A DNA stretch of 6,275 nt, taken from assembly GCA_903879775.1 (NCBI GenBank), contig CAIRMY010000281.1:1-6275 (forward strand), in the 5' to 3' direction. The DNA is from an uncultured Bacteroidota bacterium (lineage in GTDB: Bacteria; Bacteroidota; Bacteroidia; NS11-12g; UBA955). The notes under the pieces were generated by a model. It searched no databases, had not been told where the DNA came from, and saw only the letters and a list, made by a program, of their open reading frames with translations. The position numbers were made by a program, and so were the translations under genes. Shown here one piece after another: positions 5,726 through 6,275 of this stretch. Numbering within the stretch: the stretch's first letter is position 1; every line of letters starts with the position of its first letter.

Positions 5726-6275
5726 ATGAAAATCAAATCACTATTCGCAACAGCAGCCCTTTTAATTTTTGGTGCTGCAAATGCACAAACAGTCGTTACG
5801 GATACAATTGTAATGGGAGCAGGTTATGCAAATCAAGTGTTTTACAGTTTGCAAAACAGCAGCAAAAAAGCAAATCCAATGGGAAGCTGGCACATTGCAC
5901 ACACGAGTAACACCCGCGACAATTGCATTCGTGCAAACCATGCGGCTGGTGTAAACGTTTATGCTTATCCAAAAGGCGACAATTCTGCGTATGCAAATTT
6001 TGACACTACAGGTTGGGCAAAATGGCCAACATTTATGAACGACATTCATAAGCATGAAGTGGGTGCGTTCAACCAAACATTGAATAAAAACAATCCTTGG
6101 GATTTCTCTTGGGGTGTTTATGATGCGGGAAGTCACACCGTTGTGGGTGATTCTTTGTATTTAATTACATTATCGAGCGCAGGAAAAGTTGTGGCATTCA
6201 TTAAATTTATGCCAGTTGCACAATATCCGAATGGTGATTTCTCATTCCGTTATGATATTGTGGGTGGATCAAAAG
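5726..6275 (+). CDS. Exported protein of unknown function, possibly HmuY-like beta fold; 3' part missing
   Basis: The frame opens at ATG 5726 and runs to the window edge, giving 183 codons. Residues 1-20 form a clean signal peptide (MKIKSLFATAALLIFGAANA, cleavage before Gln21), so the protein is exported. The mature part is rich in Asn, Ala, Gly, Tyr and Trp and looks all-beta: TDTIVMGAGYANQVFYSLQN, GSWHIAHTSN, ANHAAGVNVYAYPKGD, DTTGWAKWP, a Trp/Asp segment NPWDFSWGVYDAGSHTVVGD, then SLYLITLSSAGKVVAFIKFM and GDFSFRYDIVGG. The order 'sequence with bound Tyr/Asn, W-x-I-A, later YLI-x-L...KVV-x-I-x-F...F-x-F-x-Y' resembles HmuY-type proteins and Bacteroidota proteins that end in a type IX secretion sorting domain, but this is recall of style, not a motif match. 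One cysteine (C67) is visible and there is no lipobox. No Shine-Dalgarno is evident. It is divergent from hscA across 187 bp. A C-terminal sorting domain, if present, lies outside. Confidence 0.85.
   Translation, partial: MKIKSLFATAALLIFGAANAQTVVTDTIVMGAGYANQVFYSLQNSSKKANPMGSWHIAHTSNTRDNCIRANHAAGVNVYAYPKGDNSAYANFDTTGWAKWPTFMNDIHKHEVGAFNQTLNKNNPWDFSWGVYDAGSHTVVGDSLYLITLSSAGKVVAFIKFMPVAQYPNGDFSFRYDIVGGSK

Noticed and set aside
5762..6136. 124-codon open frame on the minus strand opposite the exported-protein gene
   Set aside because: Its Cys/His/Ile-rich translation is typical of a reverse-strand shadow, while the plus-strand frame has a clear signal peptide and a well-placed promoter.
1..6275. 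Mobile element, CRISPR array, tRNA/rRNA, toxin-antitoxin or defence module
   Set aside because: No transposase, terminal repeats, spaced direct repeats, cloverleaf sequence or matching protein domains were found; every gene looks like ordinary chromosomal content.

Overview
The window looks like chromosomal DNA of a Bacteroidota bacterium, most likely order Flavobacteriales; a Crocinitomicaceae/Fluviicola-like source is a guess from protein style. Evidence: moderately low G+C (judged by eye), a DUF4294 protein (a Bacteroidota family), the long Bacteroidota form of Lgt, an OMP_b-brl_2-type barrel protein, promoter-like TTTG/TAnnTTTG elements of the Bacteroidota type, and little sign of Shine-Dalgarno sequences.

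Layout. Five genes run leftward on the minus strand as one compact block: hscA (5538-3664), an outer-membrane beta-barrel gene (3667-2960), mtaB (2927-1617), lgt (1608-427) and the 5' part of a DUF4294 gene (430-1, cut by the window edge). Two junctions are 4-base ATGA stop/start overlaps (hscA/barrel and lgt/DUF4294), one gap is 8 bp (mtaB/lgt) and one is 32 bp (barrel/mtaB). The 32-bp gap carries its own promoter-like TAACTTTG only 7 bases before mtaB's TTG start, so the block may be two overlapping transcription units. On the plus strand a divergent gene starts at 5726 and leaves the window at 6275; it encodes an exported protein I cannot name with confidence.

The 187-bp divergent gap (5539-5725) holds a well-formed hscA promoter (TTTG-N19-TAACTTTG) and a -7-like TACTTTTG for the opposite gene. 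The 10-base sequence TTTGTGGCAC occurs at the same place in both promoters, as an inverted pair, at the predicted transcription start. This is the most interesting non-coding signal here and could be a shared operator.

How the genes relate. HscA is the Hsp70 chaperone specialised for iron-sulfur cluster delivery, and MtaB is a two-cluster radical-SAM enzyme that modifies tRNA, so chaperone and a possible beneficiary are close. Lgt starts lipoprotein maturation; the barrel protein and DUF4294 protein have signal peptides and act in the envelope. Otherwise the set looks like a housekeeping mixture. I see no mobile element, CRISPR array, RNA gene, toxin-antitoxin or defence system, and no clear novel system; the findings are modest.
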